A DNA stretch of 64,000 nucleotides from Streptomyces sp. NBC_01431 (GTDB lineage: Bacteria; Actinomycetota; Actinomycetes; Streptomycetales; Streptomycetaceae): positions 5,518,001 to 5,582,000 of the forward strand of contig NZ_CP109496.1 in assembly GCF_036231355.1 (NCBI RefSeq), given 5' to 3'. This document shows, piece after piece, positions 1-13,088 of the stretch; position 1 is the stretch's first letter; each line of letters begins with the position of its first letter. The notes under the pieces were generated by a model. The model saw only the letters and a list, made by a program, of their open reading frames with translations. It did no database searches and was not told where the DNA came from. A program made the translations under genes and the position numbers.

Positions 1-636
1 CGCACCGGCACCGTCGGCAAGCCGCTGCCCGGCACCGAGGTGCGGATCGCGGACGACGGCGAGATCCTGCTGCGCAGCCCCGGCATCATGCAGGGCTACC
101 ACGGGCTGCCCGAGAAGACCGCCGAAGTCCTGGAGCCCGACGGCTGGTTCCACACCGGCGACATCGGCGAGCTGTCCGCCGACGGCTACCTGCGCATCAC
201 CGACCGCAAGAAGGACCTCATCAAGACGTCGGGCGGCAAGTACATCGCGCCGGCCGAGGTCGAGGGCCAGTTCAAGGCGGTCTGCCCGTTCGTCTCCAAC
301 ATCCTGGTGCACGGTGCCGACCGGAACTTCTGCACCGCCCTGATCTCCCTGGACGAACCGACGATCCTCGGCTGGGCCAAGGAGCAGGGCATCGCGGGTT
401 CGTACGCCGACGTCGTGGCGGCCCCGCGCACGGCGGAGCTCATCGAGGGCTATGTGGCCCGTCTCAACGAGGGGCTCCAGCGCTGGCAGACGATCAAGAA
501 GTTCCGGCTCCTTCCGCGCGACCTGGACGTGGAGCACGGCGAGCTGACCCCCAGTCTGAAGCTGAAGCGACCGGTGGTGGAGCGCGAGTACCGCCCGCTG
601 ATCGAGGAGATGTACGCGGGCTCACGCGAGGCCTGA
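1..636 (+). CDS. Long-chain fatty-acid-CoA ligase, C-terminal part (5' truncated by window)
   Basis: The last 211 residues of an acyl-adenylate-forming enzyme that activates a fatty acid to acyl-AMP and then acyl-CoA in the cytoplasm. The frame is open from base 1, so the gene starts outside the window. Visible are the hinge stretch GWFHTGDIGEL, then DRKKDLIKTSGGKYIAP, and the C-terminal LTPSLKLKR, which is where the catalytic adenylation lysine lies in this family. The tail resembles the FadD15-type (FACS) ligases rather than NRPS adenylation domains: no carrier domain follows. It converges on the response-regulator gene with a 9-bp gap and no obvious terminator between them. Confidence 0.88.
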   Translation, partial: RTGTVGKPLPGTEVRIADDGEILLRSPGIMQGYHGLPEKTAEVLEPDGWFHTGDIGELSADGYLRITDRKKDLIKTSGGKYIAPAEVEGQFKAVCPFVSNILVHGADRNFCTALISLDEPTILGWAKEQGIAGSYADVVAAPRTAELIEGYVARLNEGLQRWQTIKKFRLLPRDLDVEHGELTPSLKLKRPVVEREYRPLIEEMYAGSREA

Positions 637-645
637 GCGGGCCGT

Positions 646-1226
646 TCACGGGGTGCTGCGAGCCCGCCCGAGGGCACGCAGCGCGTCGTGAAGGCGAGCC
701 ATCCGGTGGCGCAGCTCCGCCACCTCGCCCAGCTCTCCCCGGGCCAGCTGCTCCTCGATCGCGGTGAGCCGCTCGGCGATCTCGTCGAACCGGCGCTGCT
801 CGTCCGTCAGCATCCGCTCCAACTGCCGGTTCTTACGGTGCAGTTCGAGGAAGACGTTCACCTTGGCGCGCAGCACCCAGGGGTCGAAGGGCTTGGTGAG
901 GAAGTCCGCCGCGCCCGTCGCGTACCCGCGGAAGGCGTAGCCGTCGTCGTCGCTGCCGGTCAGGAAGATGATCGGCACGTTCTTCGTCTGGTCGAGCCGC
1001 TTGATGTTCGAGGCGGTCTCGAAGCCGTCCATGCCCGGCATCCGCACGTCGAGCAGGACCACCGCGAACTTCTGCCGCAGCAGCGCCTTCATCGCCTCCT
1101 CGCCCGAACGGGCCCGTACCAAAGGCTCGTTGAGGGAGCCGAGGACGGCCTCCAGGGCGATCAGGTTGTCCTCCATGTCGTCGACGAGGAGGATGCTCGC
1201 ACCATCGTGGAATGGTGCCCGAGTGC

Positions 1227-1230
<4 letters not shown>
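646..1230 (-). CDS. Response regulator: REC domain plus C-terminal coiled coil, no DNA-binding domain
   Basis: A 194-residue protein. Residues about 10-130 are a CheY-like receiver with the acidic pair (LLVDDMED), phospho-acceptor Asp (LLDVRMPGMDG), the switch Thr/Ser (FLTGSDD) and Lys (LTKPFDP). Residues about 135-185 are charged, heptad-like and probably coiled coil (LERMLTDEQRRFDEIAERL). There is no HTH or enzymatic output domain, so it probably works through protein contacts. The start is the ATG that overlaps the stop of the upstream hybrid kinase by 4 bp (ATGA), showing translational coupling; longer readings of this frame run back through the kinase gene and are not real. It is the likely phosphorelay partner of that kinase. 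Confidence 0.87.
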
Positions 1231-5390
<4,160 letters not shown>

Positions 5391-5464
5391 GTGGGCCCAC
5401 TTCGATGACTCGGCTCCAATGGGCCCGCTCAGTCTGTCACTGTCCCGATGCTGTGAGCGGTGCA

Positions 5465-7519
5465 ATGCGAGAACCCGTCAGGAGCGGCATCGTGGGATCC
5501 TTTCCAGGGCCGCGGGAGGGCCCGAACCGCCTGGTCCCGCCGCCCGGCTCCGACGAGCCGGGCGAAGCCGAGGCGCTGTCCGACGTATCCGCCGCGCCGG
5601 GACCGCGGGCATCCGCCCAGGCCTGCCCGACCGGTCCCGCCGCGCCAGGACCGCGGGCCGCCGCCGACGCCTGCCCGACCGCCCGCACCAGTCTGCCCGG
5701 CGACGCGCTCGCCCCCGGCGCCGCCCGGCGCTTCATCAGGGCCGTGCTCGCCGACTGGGCCGGGCTCGGCCCGTCCGCCGCTGGTCAAGTCCCGCCGATA
5801 TCCGTCGAGTTCGGGTCCGAGGCGGCTGTCGTCGTCAATGAACTCGTCACCAACGCGGTCGTCCACGCGGGCACCACGGTCGAGCTGCTGTGCCGTCTGG
5901 AGAGCGGCGGCGCCACGGAACCCGCCGCTCTCGTCATCGAGGTCTGCGACCACCACCCCTCCCGTGCGGTACGCGGCGCACCGCGGCGGGCCCGCGAGGA
6001 TCTCACCGCGTACGAGTCCGGGCGCGGCCTGCACATCGTCGCCGCCCTCGCCGAATGCTGGGGGGTCACGTACCGCACCGGGCGCAAAACCGTCTGGGCC
6101 CGCCTCCGCGTCGACGTCGGCGAGCCTTCGGAACCGCGACGAGGCCACCGCGACGAAGTGCTCCAACGCGGCCTGCACGCCGCCGGGATACTGGCCCCCG
6201 CCCCTTGCCGCGCCCCACGTGGTCCCGACCGGGACTGGATCCACCGAGGCGCGCTCTCCTTCCTCGCCGAGGCCTCCGACCTGCTGGCCGGACAGTTCGA
6301 CGAGGACCTGATCGCGGCGCTCGCCGGACAGCTCCTGGTGCCCCGGCTCGCCGACTGGTGCGCCATCTGGCTCGACGAGGAAGCGGGCGGCCCGCTTCTC
6401 GCGCCCCGCCTGGCCCGGGTCTGGCACGCGAAGGAGGCGGCCATCGAACCGCTGCGGGCCGCCGTCGAGAAGGAACCGCCGAGGCTGCCCGCCGCCGCGC
6501 GCGGCGGGCCGGTGCCGATGCCCTGGCCTGCGGCCGCCGAACTCGGCACGGACGGCGCCGCGTTGGCGTACCGCCTGGTCGCGGGCGGTCGCGACGTGGG
6601 CGCCCTGCTCATCGGCCGCGCCGGCGTGACGCACATCCCCGGCGAGATCACCGGCCTGATCGAGGACTTCGTGCGCCGGGTGGCCCTCGCGATCGGCGCG
6701 GCCCGCAAGTACACCCGGCAGGCCACCATCAGCAGGGTGCTCCAGCGCGGCCTGCTGCCCAGCCGGGTCGCCGAGATCCCCGGCATCGACAGCGCCTTCG
6801 TGTACGAGCCGAGCAACGAGGCACTGGCGGGCGGCGACTTCTACGACGTGTTCCCCGGCACCGACGGACGCTGGTGCTTCGTGCTCGGCGACGTCCAGGG
6901 CAGCGGCCCCGAGGCCGCCGTGGTGACCGGCCTCGCCCGGCCCTGGCTGCGGCTGCTCGCCCGCGAGGGGTACGCGGTGCACGAGGTGCTCAACCGGCTC
7001 AACCAGCTGCTAGTGGACGACGCCACCGAGGCGGCCGGGGCGGCGGTCCACCTCGCGACGGCGGGGCCCGCAGCGGAGGCCGACGGCCCGCAGTCCCGCT
7101 TCCTCTCCCTGCTGTACGGCGAGCTGGTGCCGGACGCCGGCGGCGGCTCGGTGCGCTGCACCCTGGCCAGCGCCGGACATCCGCTGCCCCTGCTGCTGCG
7201 GCCCGACGGCTCGGTGCGGGCGGCCGCGGTCCCGCAGATCCTGCTCGGCGTCATCGAGGGGGCGCGCTACGAGAGCGAGAGCCTCGACCTGACCCCCGGC
7301 GACACCCTGCTGTGCGTGACGGACGGGGTGACCGAGCGGCGCTCGGGACCGCGCCTGTTCGACGACGCCGACGGGCTCGCCGTGGTCCTGGCCGGGTGCG
7401 CCGGCCTGCCCGCGGCCGCGGTGGCGGGGCGGATCAAGCAGGCGGTGTACGAGTTCGGCGACACCCCGCCCGCCGACGACCTGGCGCTGCTCGTGCTCCG
7501 GATCGGGGCCGGGCGATGA
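5465..7519 (+). CDS. PP2C (SpoIIE-type) serine/threonine phosphatase with N-terminal anti-sigma-type ATPase and GAF-like domain
   Basis: 684 residues. The first ~75 are low complexity with a 14-residue duplication (APGPRA..ACPT twice). Residues ~80-220 are an RsbW-like HATPase_c fold with the N-box [11 protein letters not shown] and the G-box [12 protein letters not shown]-like sensor occupies ~255-420. The C-terminal ~240 residues are a PP2C/SpoIIE phosphatase with the metal-binding [14 protein letters not shown] and DGVTE motifs. Such proteins switch partner anti-sigma-factor antagonists by phosphorylation and dephosphorylation. The ATG at 5465 is preceded by GAGCGG; an upstream GTG/ATG at 5405 is possible but would overlap the divergent kinase start. 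Pairing with the adjacent hybrid kinase suggests one stress-signalling module. Confidence 0.88.
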   Translation: MREPVRSGIVGSFPGPREGPNRLVPPPGSDEPGEAEALSDVSAAPGPRASAQACPTGPAAPGPRAAADACPTARTSLPGDALAPGAARRFIRAVLADWAGLGPSAAGQVPPISVEFGSEAAVVVNELVTNAVVHAGTTVELLCRLESGGATEPAALVIEVCDHHPSRAVRGAPRRAREDLTAYESGRGLHIVAALAECWGVTYRTGRKTVWARLRVDVGEPSEPRRGHRDEVLQRGLHAAGILAPAPCRAPRGPDRDWIHRGALSFLAEASDLLAGQFDEDLIAALAGQLLVPRLADWCAIWLDEEAGGPLLAPRLARVWHAKEAAIEPLRAAVEKEPPRLPAAARGGPVPMPWPAAAELGTDGAALAYRLVAGGRDVGALLIGRAGVTHIPGEITGLIEDFVRRVALAIGAARKYTRQATISRVLQRGLLPSRVAEIPGIDSAFVYEPSNEALAGGDFYDVFPGTDGRWCFVLGDVQGSGPEAAVVTGLARPWLRLLAREGYAVHEVLNRLNQLLVDDATEAAGAAVHLATAGPAAEADGPQSRFLSLLYGELVPDAGGGSVRCTLASAGHPLPLLLRPDGSVRAAAVPQILLGVIEGARYESESLDLTPGDTLLCVTDGVTERRSGPRLFDDADGLAVVLAGCAGLPAAAVAGRIKQAVYEFGDTPPADDLALLVLRIGAGR

Positions 7520-7547
7520 AGCCCCGCGCGTGCCGGACAATGGGGGC

Positions 7548-8780
7548 ATGCCTTCCGTACTGCCCGATGGTGAGCCCATGCCCGAGGACGGGTCACTGCC
7601 CCGCCATGCCCTGGAGGGCGCCGGGGAGCGGCCGCTCGGGTTCTACCTGCACGTTCCGTACTGCGCGACGCGCTGCGGCTACTGCGACTTCAACACGTAC
7701 ACGGCCAGTGAGCTGGTGGGCAAGGGCGGCGTCCTCGCCTCCCGCGACAACTACGCCGACATGGTCGTCGAGGAGATCCGTCTCGCCCGCAAGGTGCTCG
7801 CCGACGACCCGCGACCGGTGCGCACCGTGTTCGTCGGCGGCGGCACGCCCACCCTGCTCGCCGCGGGCGACCTGGTGCGGATGCTCGCGGCGGTACGCGA
7901 CGAGTTCGGCCTGGCGAAGGACGCGGAGGTCACGACCGAGGCGAACCCCGAGTCGGTGGACCCCGCGTATCTGGCCGAGCTGCGGGCCGGCGGCTTCAAC
8001 CGGGTCTCCTTCGGCATGCAGAGCGCCCGTCAGCACGTCCTGAAGGTCCTGGACCGCACCCACACGCCCGGCCGCCCCGAGGCGTGCGTCGCCGAGGCGC
8101 GGGCGGCGGGCTTCGAGCACGTCAACCTGGACCTGATCTACGGCACCCCGGGTGAGAGCGACGAGGACTGGCGGGCCTCGCTCGCGGCGGCCGTCGGCGC
8201 CGGCCCCGACCACATCAGCGCGTACGCCCTGATCGTGGAGGAGGGCACCCAGCTCGCCCGGCGGATCCGGCGCGGCGAGGTGCCGATGACGGACGACGAC
8301 GAGCACGCGGACCGCTACCTCATCGCCGACGAGGTGCTGTCGGCCGCCGGGTTCGACTGGTACGAGGTGTCGAACTGGGCCACCACCGGGGCCGGCCGCT
8401 GCCTGCACAACGAGCTGTACTGGCGCGGCGCCGACTGGTGGGGCGCCGGTCCGGGCGCGCACAGCCACGTGGGCGGGGTGCGCTGGTGGAACGTGAAGCA
8501 CCCGGGCGCGTACGCGGCGGCGCTGGCGGCGGGGCGCTCGCCGGGCGCGGGCCGGGAGGTCCTGGCCGCGGAGGACCGCCGGGTGGAACGCATCCTCCTG
8601 GAACTCCGCCTGCGCGAGGGCTGCCCCCTGACCCTGCTGCACCCGGCGGGCCTGGCGGCGGCGCGGCGCGCGGAGGAGGAGGGGCTGCTTGACGCGGCGT
8701 CCTTCGCGGCGGGGCGGGCCGTTCTGACCCTGCGCGGTCGGCTTTTGGCGGATGCGGTGGTTCGGGACCTGGTGGACTGA
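7548..8780 (+). CDS. hemW: HemW, radical SAM heme chaperone (coproporphyrinogen III oxidase-like)
   Basis: 410 residues. The radical SAM motif CATRCGYC (Cys about 39, 43, 46) binds the 4Fe-4S cluster; FVGGGTPTLL and NPESVD follow as in the HemN/HemW family, and DLIYGTPGES is typical. The Cys just before the cluster motif found in true HemN is absent, and the ~400-residue length also fits HemW, a heme-trafficking protein, rather than the oxidase. The start is the ATG at 7548 after GGGGGC; an upstream ATG at 7530 in the same frame has no better ribosome site. It follows the PP2C gene by 28 bp and precedes the hrcA-dnaJ block, a common Streptomyces order. Confidence 0.9.
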   Translation: MPSVLPDGEPMPEDGSLPRHALEGAGERPLGFYLHVPYCATRCGYCDFNTYTASELVGKGGVLASRDNYADMVVEEIRLARKVLADDPRPVRTVFVGGGTPTLLAAGDLVRMLAAVRDEFGLAKDAEVTTEANPESVDPAYLAELRAGGFNRVSFGMQSARQHVLKVLDRTHTPGRPEACVAEARAAGFEHVNLDLIYGTPGESDEDWRASLAAAVGAGPDHISAYALIVEEGTQLARRIRRGEVPMTDDDEHADRYLIADEVLSAAGFDWYEVSNWATTGAGRCLHNELYWRGADWWGAGPGAHSHVGGVRWWNVKHPGAYAAALAAGRSPGAGREVLAAEDRRVERILLELRLREGCPLTLLHPAGLAAARRAEEEGLLDAASFAAGRAVLTLRGRLLADAVVRDLVD

Positions 8781-8791
8781 GCGGGGCGGGG

Positions 8792-8903
8792 GTGGCTGCT
8801 CGCGCAGTTCCCCGCGCCACTAACCCCGCCTTCGGCCTCGGGCCGTGCGTGGCTCTCGCGCAGTTCCCCGCGCCCCTTAAGTAGCCCGTTTTCGGCCTCG
8901 GGG
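8792..8903. repeat. Tandem pair of a ~55-bp Streptomyces-type intergenic repeat
   Basis: Two imperfect copies (8792-8842 and 8849-8903). Each contains TCGCGCAGTTCCCCGCGCC followed about 12-15 bases later by TTCGGCCTCGGG. A third, shorter copy lies after glyS at 47120. They fill the 135-bp gap between hemW and the DUF3097 gene. Function unknown; no open frame or clear terminator. Confidence 0.8.
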
Positions 8904-8915
8904 CGTGGGGGAGGG

Positions 8916-9734
8916 CTACGGCGCGGTCACGAAGTCGATCAGGTGCTCCACCGAGCCCAGCAGCGACGGATCCAGGTCCTTGTACGACCGCACCTTCGAC
9001 AGGACGTGCTGCCACGCGGCGCCCGTGTTCTCCGGCCAGCCAAGCGCCCGGCAAACGCCCGTCTTCCAGTCCTCGCCGCGCGGCACCCGCGGCCACCCCG
9101 CGATGCCCACCGAGGACGGTTTCACCGCCTCCCACACGTCGATGTACGGGTGGCCGACGATCAGAACGTCCGCGTCCGTCACCGACGCCGCGATGCGGGA
9201 CTCCTTCGAGCCCGGGACCAGGTGGTCCACCAGGACACCGAGGCGGGCGTCCGGGCCGGGGGAGAACTCGGCGACGATCGCCGGGAGGTCGTCGATGCCC
9301 TCCAGGTACTCCACGACCACGCCCTCGATGCGCAGGTCGTCGCCCCACACCTTCTCCACCAGTTCCGCGTCGTGGCGGCCCTCGACATAGATCCGGCCCG
9401 CCCGCGCGACCCGGGCCCGCGCGCCCGGTACCGCCAGCGATCCGGACGCGGTGCGGGCGGTGCGGGCCGGGGCGGCCGCGGAGGGGCGTACGAGCGTGAC
9501 CACCTTGCCCTCAAGAAGGAAGCCGCGGGGCGCGAGCGGGAAGACGCGGTGCTTGCCGAAACGGTCCTCCAGGGTGACCGTCGGCCCCTCGGCCGTCTTC
9601 TCGCAGCGGACCACGGCTCCGCAGAACCCGGTGGAGACCTCCTCCACGACGAGATCGGCCTCGGCGGCGACCTCGGGCGCGGGGGTCTGCTTCTTCTTCC
9701 AGGGGGGCGTCAGGTCAGGGCTGTAGCTGCGCAT
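8916..9734 (-). CDS. DUF3097 family protein (conserved actinobacterial, possibly Toprim-like)
   Basis: 272 residues. It matches the DUF3097 family of actinobacteria from its start MRSYSPDLTPPWKKK and from the central block IYVEGRHDAELVEKVWG, GVLVDHLVPGSKE and VLIVGHPYIDVWEAV. The EGxxDA, VDH and GHPYID motifs look like the Glu and Asp-x-Asp arrangement of Toprim folds, but this is my inference from the pattern, not an established function. The start at 9734 is supported by the conserved N-terminus. A partial second copy of its first 11 codons lies 113 bp upstream (see findings). It is convergent with hemW across the repeat-filled gap. Confidence 0.8.
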   Translation of the reverse strand: MRSYSPDLTPPWKKKQTPAPEVAAEADLVVEEVSTGFCGAVVRCEKTAEGPTVTLEDRFGKHRVFPLAPRGFLLEGKVVTLVRPSAAAPARTARTASGSLAVPGARARVARAGRIYVEGRHDAELVEKVWGDDLRIEGVVVEYLEGIDDLPAIVAEFSPGPDARLGVLVDHLVPGSKESRIAASVTDADVLIVGHPYIDVWEAVKPSSVGIAGWPRVPRGEDWKTGVCRALGWPENTGAAWQHVLSKVRSYKDLDPSLLGSVEHLIDFVTAP

Positions 9735-9847
9735 GGCCTCATTATTCGGGGCGGTTGGGCGAGGGGCGCTTGCGGCCGGGGGTCCGGGGGTTGACCCCCG
9801 GGGGATGCAGCCAGGGGGGGCGTGAGATCGGGGCTGTATCTGCGCAT
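9702..9847 (-). repeat. Duplicated 5' end of the DUF3097 gene
   Basis: The first 33 bases of the gene (9734-9702) recur at 9847-9815 with about four differences. The upstream copy reads MRRYSPDLTPP and then diverges into an unrelated 45-residue frame ending at 9710, overlapping the true start. Most differences are synonymous. Between the copies lies a GC-rich hairpin, CCGGGGGT-TG-ACCCCCGG at 9784-9801. Confidence 0.8.
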
Positions 9848-9872
9848 TCGCATGACAATACGGCTGAGCGGG

Positions 9873-10595
9873 CTACGACATGCCGAATCTCGCGGCGAGT
9901 TGGTCGCGCTGGGCGCGCACGAACGCCGCGTCCACCGCCGCCCCGTGCCCGGGTACGTACACCGCGTCCTCGCCGCCCAGCGAGAGCAGCCGGTCCAGGG
10001 CGGCCGGCCAGCGCGAGACCACCGCGTCGGGCCCCGCCTGCGGCTCGCCCGACTCCTCGACCAGGTCGCCGCAGAAGACGACCTCGGGCCACCCGCCACT
10101 CGCGGGGACCAGGACCGCGAGGTCGTGCCCGCTGTGACCGGGCCCCACGTTGGCGAGCAGCACCTGGCGGCCGCCCAGGTCAAGGGTCCACTCCCCGCAC
10201 ACCGCGTGGTGCGGCCGGACCAGCACGTCGGCGGCCTCGGCGGCCGCTTCGTCGGACACGCCCTGGCTCACCGCGTCGGCGCGCATCTCGTCGCCGTCCA
10301 GGGCGCGCTCGATCCCGACCGCTCCGTACACCTCGGCGCCGGCGAAGACCGCCGTGCCCAGGACGTGGTCGAAGTGCGGATGGCTGAGTGCGATGTGGGT
10401 CACTCTGCGGCCGAACAGGGCCTCCGCCTGGGCCCGGAGTTCGGCGCCCTCCTGAAGGGTCGAGCCCGTGTCGTAAAGGAGGAGTCCGTGCTCTCCGGCG
10501 ACGAGTCCGGCCGTGGCGTCCCAGCCGGGCAGGCGTCTGCGGCCCACTCCGTCACCCAGCCGCTCCCAGCCGAAGTCTTCCCAACTGACGTCCAT
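9873..10595 (-). CDS. MBL-fold metallo-hydrolase
   Basis: 240 residues of the metallo-beta-lactamase superfamily. The zinc-binding signature SHPHFDH (residues ~93-99), then PGHSGHD and FCGDLVEE, and a C-terminal YVPGHG supply the HxHxDH, His, Asp and His ligands of a two-metal hydrolase. Substrate unknown; the family includes glyoxalase II-like enzymes, lactonases and quinolone-pathway enzymes, and nothing here separates them. The start at 10595 is the first Met. It is divergent from hrcA, with the CIRCE element and hrcA promoter in the 156-bp gap, so a shared regulatory region is possible but not shown. Confidence 0.82.
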   Translation of the reverse strand: MDVSWEDFGWERLGDGVGRRRLPGWDATAGLVAGEHGLLLYDTGSTLQEGAELRAQAEALFGRRVTHIALSHPHFDHVLGTAVFAGAEVYGAVGIERALDGDEMRADAVSQGVSDEAAAEAADVLVRPHHAVCGEWTLDLGGRQVLLANVGPGHSGHDLAVLVPASGGWPEVVFCGDLVEESGEPQAGPDAVVSRWPAALDRLLSLGGEDAVYVPGHGAAVDAAFVRAQRDQLAARFGMS

Positions 10596-10653
10596 GACGC
10601 GACGCTATCCGCAATCGGCCGGTGACGTCGCACGGTAGCGTGGTCGGCCGCCC

Positions 10654-10684
10654 TTGCTAGGGGCGTACCGGTCGGCCGTACACT
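10654..10684 (+). promoter_or_regulatory. Probable hrcA promoter
   Basis: TTGCTA (10654-10659) and TACACT (10679-10684) are spaced 19 bp apart, resembling -35 and -10 boxes of the principal sigma factor. A start about 7 bases downstream would put the CIRCE operator at roughly +8 to +34, where HrcA would block elongation or initiation. Confidence 0.45.
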
Positions 10685-10697
10685 GGCCGGGGGATTG

Positions 10698-10724
10698 CTG
10701 GCACTCGAAGACAGTGAGTGCCAA
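10698..10724 (+). promoter_or_regulatory. CIRCE operator of hrcA-dnaJ
   Basis: CTGGCACTC, nine-base spacer, GAGTGCCAA. This keeps the canonical 9-9-9 layout of the CIRCE element (consensus TTAGCACTC-N9-GAGTGCTAA) bound by HrcA, and lies directly upstream of hrcA, implying autoregulation and heat-shock control. Confidence 0.93.
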
Positions 10725-10751
10725 AACGGACGGCAACTGGAGGTGTGCGCG

Positions 10752-11771
10752 GTGCTCAGTGAACGCAGGCTCGAGGTGTTGCGCGCCATCGTCCAGGACT
10801 ATGTCGGCACCGAGGAGCCGGTGGGGTCCAAGGCCCTGACCGAGCGGCACGCACTGGGCGTCTCGCCGGCGACCGTACGCAACGACATGGCCGTACTGGA
10901 GGAGGAGGGCTTCATCGCCCAACCCCACACCAGCGCCGGCCGGATCCCGACCGACAAGGGCTACCGGCTCTTCGTCGACCGGCTCGCGGGCGTCAAGCCC
11001 CTGTCGTCGCCCGAGCGCCGGGCGATCCAGAACTTCCTGGACAGCGCCGTCGACCTGGACGACGTCGTCGCCCGTACGGTGCGGCTGCTCGCGCAGCTGA
11101 CCCGGCAGGTGGCGGTCGTGCAGTACCCGTCGCTGACCCGCTCGACCGTGCGTCATGTGGAGCTTCTCTCACTCGCCCCGGCCCGGCTGATGCTGGTGCT
11201 GATCACCGACACCGGGCGGGTCGAGCAGCGCATGGTCGACTGCCCGGCGCCGTTCGGCGAGGCCTCGCTCGCGGACCTGCGGGCCCGGCTCAACGCACGG
11301 GTGGTGGGACGCCGCTTCGCGGACGTACCGCAGCTGGTGCAGGACCTGCCGGAGTCCTTTGAACCGGAGGACCGAGGAACCGTTTCGACGGTCCTCGCCA
11401 CCCTCCTCGAAACCCTGGTCGAAGAGACCGAGGAGCGGCTGATGATCGGCGGCACCGCCAATCTCACCCGCTTCGGACACGACTTCCCGCTGACCATCCG
11501 GCCGGTGCTGGAGGCACTTGAGGAGCAGGTCGTGCTCCTCAAGCTGCTCGGCGAGGCCAAGGAATCAGGCATGACCGTACGCATCGGGCACGAGAACAAC
11601 GCCCATGAAGGACTGAACTCCACGTCCGTCGTATCGGTCGGCTACGGTTCCGGCGGCGAGGCGGTCGCCAAACTCGGCGTGGTCGGACCGACCCGCATGG
11701 ATTACCCCGGAACGATGGGAGCGGTACGCGCAGTGGCACGTTACGTCGGACAGATCCTGGCGGAGTCGTAA
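10752..11771 (+). CDS. hrcA: HrcA, heat-shock repressor binding CIRCE
   Basis: 339 residues. The N-terminal winged helix ([26 protein letters not shown], then [19 protein letters not shown] and [14 protein letters not shown]) is diagnostic of HrcA. The start is the GTG at 10752, preceded by GGAGGTG at the right distance; an in-frame start at 10695 would lie on top of the CIRCE operator and is rejected. HrcA represses chaperone genes and is itself stabilised by GroEL. The gene stops one base before the dnaJ start, so the two form an operon. Confidence 0.95.
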   Translation: MLSERRLEVLRAIVQDYVGTEEPVGSKALTERHALGVSPATVRNDMAVLEEEGFIAQPHTSAGRIPTDKGYRLFVDRLAGVKPLSSPERRAIQNFLDSAVDLDDVVARTVRLLAQLTRQVAVVQYPSLTRSTVRHVELLSLAPARLMLVLITDTGRVEQRMVDCPAPFGEASLADLRARLNARVVGRRFADVPQLVQDLPESFEPEDRGTVSTVLATLLETLVEETEERLMIGGTANLTRFGHDFPLTIRPVLEALEEQVVLLKLLGEAKESGMTVRIGHENNAHEGLNSTSVVSVGYGSGGEAVAKLGVVGPTRMDYPGTMGAVRAVARYVGQILAES

Positions 11772-12908
11772 GTGGCCACGGACTACTACGCCGTACTCGG
11801 CGTGCGCCGCGACGCATCACAGGACGAGATCAAGAAGGCCTTCCGCAGGCTGGCCCGCGAACTCCACCCGGATGTGAATCCGGACCCGAAGACGCAGGAG
11901 CGCTTCAAGGAGATCAACGCCGCCTACGAGGTCCTCTCCGACCCGCAGAAGAAGCAGGTCTACGACCTCGGCGGCGATCCGCTGTCGTCGTCGGGCGGCG
12001 GCGGGGCCGGAGGCTTCGGAGCCGGTGGCTTCGGCAACTTCTCGGACATCATGGACGCCTTCTTCGGCACGGCGTCGCAGCGCGGACCGCGCTCGCGCAC
12101 CCGCCGCGGCCAGGACGCCATGATCCGCCTGGAGATCGACCTCAACGAGGCGGCCTTCGGCACCACCAAGGAGATCCAGGTCGACACCGCAGTGGTGTGT
12201 ACGACCTGTTCGGGCGAGGGCGCCGCTCCCGGTACATCCGCGCAGACCTGTGACATGTGCCGTGGCCGCGGCGAGGTGTCCCAGGTCACCCGGTCCTTCC
12301 TGGGCCAGGTCATGACCTCGCGCCCGTGCCCCCAGTGCCAGGGCTTCGGCACCGTGGTCCCCACCCCGTGCCCGGAGTGCGCGGGCGACGGCCGCATCCG
12401 GTCGCGCCGCACCCTCACGGTGAAGATCCCGGCCGGTGTCGACAACGGCACCCGGATCCAGCTCGCGGGCGAGGGCGAGGTCGGCCCCGGCGGCGGCCCT
12501 GCCGGCGACTTGTACGTGGAGATCCACGAGCTGCCGCACGACGTGTTCCAGCGCCGCGGCGACGATCTGCACTGCACGGTCACCATCCCCATGACGGCGG
12601 CGTCGCTCGGCACGAAGGTGCCGCTCCAGACGCTCGACGGCATGGAGGAGGTGGACATCCGGCCGGGCACCCAGTCCGGCCAGTCCATCCCGCTGCACGG
12701 CCGCGGCATCACGCATCTGCGCGGCGGCGGCCGGGGCGACCTCATCGTCCACGTCGAGGTCCTGACCCCGAGCAAGCTCGACCCCCAGCAGGAGGACCTG
12801 CTGCGCCAGCTGGCGAAACTCCGCGGTGAGGAACGCCCCACGGGCCAGTTCCAGCCCGGCCAGCAGGGGCTGTTCTCGCGTCTGAAGGACGCGTTCAACG
12901 GGCGCTGA
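11772..12908 (+). CDS. dnaJ: DnaJ (second DnaJ type), Hsp70 co-chaperone
   Basis: 378 residues starting at GTG immediately after the hrcA stop. J domain at residues 1-68 with the essential HPD; a Gly/Phe-rich linker (GGGGAGGFGAGGFGNF); the zinc region with four CxxCxGxG repeats (CTTCSGEG, CDMCRGRG, CPQCQGFG, CPECAGDG); and the C-terminal substrate-binding sandwich. It stimulates DnaK ATPase and delivers unfolded clients. Linkage to hrcA rather than dnaK-grpE is the usual position of the Streptomyces DnaJ2 paralogue. A strong terminator follows. Confidence 0.95.
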   Translation: MATDYYAVLGVRRDASQDEIKKAFRRLARELHPDVNPDPKTQERFKEINAAYEVLSDPQKKQVYDLGGDPLSSSGGGGAGGFGAGGFGNFSDIMDAFFGTASQRGPRSRTRRGQDAMIRLEIDLNEAAFGTTKEIQVDTAVVCTTCSGEGAAPGTSAQTCDMCRGRGEVSQVTRSFLGQVMTSRPCPQCQGFGTVVPTPCPECAGDGRIRSRRTLTVKIPAGVDNGTRIQLAGEGEVGPGGGPAGDLYVEIHELPHDVFQRRGDDLHCTVTIPMTAASLGTKVPLQTLDGMEEVDIRPGTQSGQSIPLHGRGITHLRGGGRGDLIVHVEVLTPSKLDPQQEDLLRQLAKLRGEERPTGQFQPGQQGLFSRLKDAFNGR

Positions 12909-12915
12909 GCCGACA

Positions 12916-12956
12916 ACGAAGAGGGGCCGGGGTACAACACCCCGGCCCCTCTTCGT
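12916..12956 (+). terminator. Rho-independent-type terminator after dnaJ
   Basis: A perfect 18-bp inverted repeat (12916-12933 and 12939-12956) with a five-base ACAAC loop, eight bases past the dnaJ stop. There is no long T run, as is usual in high-GC actinomycetes. Confidence 0.9.
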
Positions 12957-13088
12957 GCTCCGGGGGTCCGGGGGGCTCCGGGGCTCCGGGAGTAAGAACC
13001 GGACGCCGTCGACGAGGGTGGCCGACCTCACGACCCCGGGCGGAAGAGGCGATTCGGTGCGAGAGCCCCCACATGGCACCATGCGAGC

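Noticed and set aside
1-636. Possible NRPS adenylation domain
   Set aside because: The C-terminal motifs match free-standing FadD-type ligases and no carrier or condensation domain follows.
10695-10751. Upstream in-frame start of hrcA
   Set aside because: It would overlap the CIRCE operator; the GTG at 10752 has a good ribosome site and matches the family N-terminus.
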